The notes under the pieces were generated by a model. That model was not told the origin of the DNA and did no database searches. It saw only the letters and a list, made by a program, of their open reading frames with translations. A stretch of DNA of 64,000 bases from Paenibacillus sinopodophylli (GTDB lineage Bacteria > Bacillota > Bacilli > Paenibacillales > Paenibacillaceae): assembly GCF_005930355.1 (NCBI RefSeq), contig NZ_VDBO01000014.1, forward strand, positions 1 to 64,000, read 5' to 3'. Position numbers and translations under genes: made by a program. The stretch's first letter is position 1, and the number at the start of each line of letters is the position of its first letter. Below, in pieces: positions 62,559 to 64,000 of this stretch.

Positions 62559-62626
62559 ACTAATGGCGATGATTGATTTATTCTGAATGTATGTAATGGT
62601 TTTCAAAAAATAGGGGGTAACAGAAA

Positions 62627-63661
62627 ATGAACAAACGTTTGATGAGCTTAATTATGGTAATCGTTGTGATGCTCGTAGCAGCAGGCTGCGGAACGAATAA
62701 TGCGGCTAACAACAAAGCAAACAATACGGCAGGAAGCGAAGCAAACAGCAATGCGGCTGCAACAGAAGCACCGAGTTCAGAAGCAACAGGCCCAATTGTT
62801 CTCAAGGATGCGAAAGGCGAAGTAACACTTGATAAACCAGCACAAAAGGTTGTTGTGCTTGAATGGACTTTCACAGAAGATGTAATCGCACTTGGCTTGC
62901 AGCCAGTGGGCAACGCGGACAATGAGAACTACAAGCTATGGGTAACAGGAGAAGCTCCACTTGACGCTGGTGTGACTGATGTTGGTTTCCGTCATGAGCC
63001 GAACCTGGAGACAATCGCTTCGCTCAAACCAGATCTGATTATTGCTAATACAGACAGCCACGAGGCTATCTATGAGCAGTTGAAAGGCATTGCGCCAACT
63101 ATTATTTTCAGCCTGTACCCGCCAGATGGTCAAGGCGATCAATACACCGAGATGGTTAATATGTTCAAAACCATTGCTGCAGCAGTTGGCAAAACGCCAG
63201 AAGGCGAAAAAGTGCTTGCTGATCTTGATCAGCATTACGAAGAAGCAAAGACAAAGCTGGCTGCAGCTGGCAAAGAAGGCTTTAACTACGTACTGACGCA
63301 AGCATACAGCTACCAGAACGCGGCAACCATGCGTTTGTTCACGGATAACTCCCTGGCGGTACAAACGCTAGATCGCATCGGTCTTAAAAACGATTGGAAA
63401 TCCGAAGCATTCGAATTATATGGCTTCAGCACTTCCACTGTAGAAGCATTGCCAGCGGTTCAAGATACGAATCTCTTATATATCGTTCAGAAGGACGATA
63501 ATATTTTCTCAGGCACATTGAAAGACAATTCGGTATGGAATGGGCTAAACTTTGTGAAAGAAAATCGTACATTCGCGCTTGATAGCAACACATGGGTATT
63601 CGGCGGTCCGATTTCTTCCAAAGTAATCGTTGACCAAGTCGTAAACGCATTGACGAAATGA
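62627..63661 (+). CDS. Ferric-siderophore ABC transporter binding lipoprotein
   Basis: 344 residues. Lipobox VAAGC (Cys21), an Asn/Ala-rich linker, then a FecB/FhuD-type fold: VVVLEWTFTEDVIALGL, PNLETIASLKPDLIIAN, LKGIAPTIIFS, and SSKVIVDQVVNALTK at the end. It captures a ferric siderophore outside the membrane. GGGGGT precedes the ATG. The stop overlaps the permease start (ATGA). A perfect Fur box lies upstream. The exact siderophore is unknown. Confidence 0.94.
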   Translation: MNKRLMSLIMVIVVMLVAAGCGTNNAANNKANNTAGSEANSNAAATEAPSSEATGPIVLKDAKGEVTLDKPAQKVVVLEWTFTEDVIALGLQPVGNADNENYKLWVTGEAPLDAGVTDVGFRHEPNLETIASLKPDLIIANTDSHEAIYEQLKGIAPTIIFSLYPPDGQGDQYTEMVNMFKTIAAAVGKTPEGEKVLADLDQHYEEAKTKLAAAGKEGFNYVLTQAYSYQNAATMRLFTDNSLAVQTLDRIGLKNDWKSEAFELYGFSTSTVEALPAVQDTNLLYIVQKDDNIFSGTLKDNSVWNGLNFVKENRTFALDSNTWVFGGPISSKVIVDQVVNALTK

Positions 63662-64000
63662 GCGAACTCATGAAGAATCATAAAAACGAAGCCTCATTGG
63701 GTATGATTTGGCGAATAACAGTTATATTCGGGGGCGGCCTTGCCGCCCTTTTCGTTCTGTCCGTACTGAGTCTATGCTTCGGCGAAGCGAAGATTCCAGC
63801 TTCTGTTGTATTCGACGGATTGCTGCATCGGAAGGATCTGCTGGAGCATAACTTGCTTTGGGATATCCGGATGCCGCGAACGGTAATCGGGATCATAGCC
63901 GGCGGTGCGCTTGCGGCGGCAGGTGCCTTGCTGCAAACGATAACGAAAAATCCGCTTGCGGCATCCGATACGCTTGGTATTAATGCCGGAGCTTATTTCA
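63658..64000 (+). CDS. FecCD-family siderophore permease (partial)
   Basis: N-terminal 114 residues; the gene continues past the right edge. A first membrane segment (VIFGGGLAALFVLSVLSL) and the family signature IRMPRTVIGIIAGGALAAAG, LLQTITKNPLAASDTLG and INAGAY. It forms the membrane channel for the binding protein encoded just before, with a 4-nt overlap. It must be partnered by a second permease or ATPase to the right. Confidence 0.92.
   Translation, partial: MSELMKNHKNEASLGMIWRITVIFGGGLAALFVLSVLSLCFGEAKIPASVVFDGLLHRKDLLEHNLLWDIRMPRTVIGIIAGGALAAAGALLQTITKNPLAASDTLGINAGAYF

Overview
The window looks like a chromosomal segment of an endospore-forming, low-to-mid GC Firmicute, most likely Paenibacillus or a close relative. 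The reasons are a GerA/GerC/GerB germinant-receptor operon, SLH-domain and copper-amine-oxidase-like surface proteins, strong AAGGAGG ribosome sites with several TTG/GTG starts, the moxR-DUF58-transglutaminase-guaA gene order known from Bacillus, and several kinds of short intergenic repeats. No rRNA, tRNA, insertion sequence, prophage or CRISPR array was seen. The organism assignment is inference.

Layout. 1-863: repeat-rich non-coding DNA (AACC tetranucleotides, GCAGGATAG hairpins, a 7-bp tandem repeat). 864-4962: germinant receptor operon with a small membrane protein between the C and B subunits. 5275-9435: trxB divergent from a two-component system and galU. 9728-15862: a 2044-residue SLH cell-surface protein. 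16080-18056: an iron-regulated gene that joins an AraC regulator to a siderophore-binding lipoprotein. 18538-20922: a zinc-ribbon membrane protein paired with a trypsin-like protease. 21022-23046: a PGPFPPG-repeat protein and sodA. 23391-28250: housekeeping run (acetyltransferase, Ntdp, lepB, rnhA, queG, ogt, yneF, folE). 28300-34663: SOD with an N-terminal extension, alpha/beta hydrolase, IclR regulator, aconitase. 34908-42516: amidase-domain protein, ddl, small orphan plus uvsE, TauE permease, inositol monophosphatase, sugar-dehydrogenase-like lipoprotein. 42623-48689: gsaB, LCP ligase, three-gene ABC exporter, bcp. 48832-57144: two surface/cell-wall proteins and the moxR-DUF58-transglutaminase operon. 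57862-59400: guaA. 60216-64000: lipoprotein, DinB, TetR and a Fur-controlled siderophore ABC transporter that runs off the right edge.

Themes. Two loci serve ferric-siderophore uptake, and each has a good Fur box. Three enzymes handle oxidative stress (two SODs and Bcp), together with thioredoxin reductase. Several genes act at the cell wall (SLH protein, Ddl, LCP, deacetylase, GalU).

The observations most worth a second look are: the AraC-lipoprotein fusion with an internal, well-placed start that could give two products from one gene; a near-identical 17-bp palindrome in front of both iclR and acnA, suggesting an IclR-aconitase regulatory link; and two distant intergenic arrays that share the same 61/51-bp alternating hairpin organisation.
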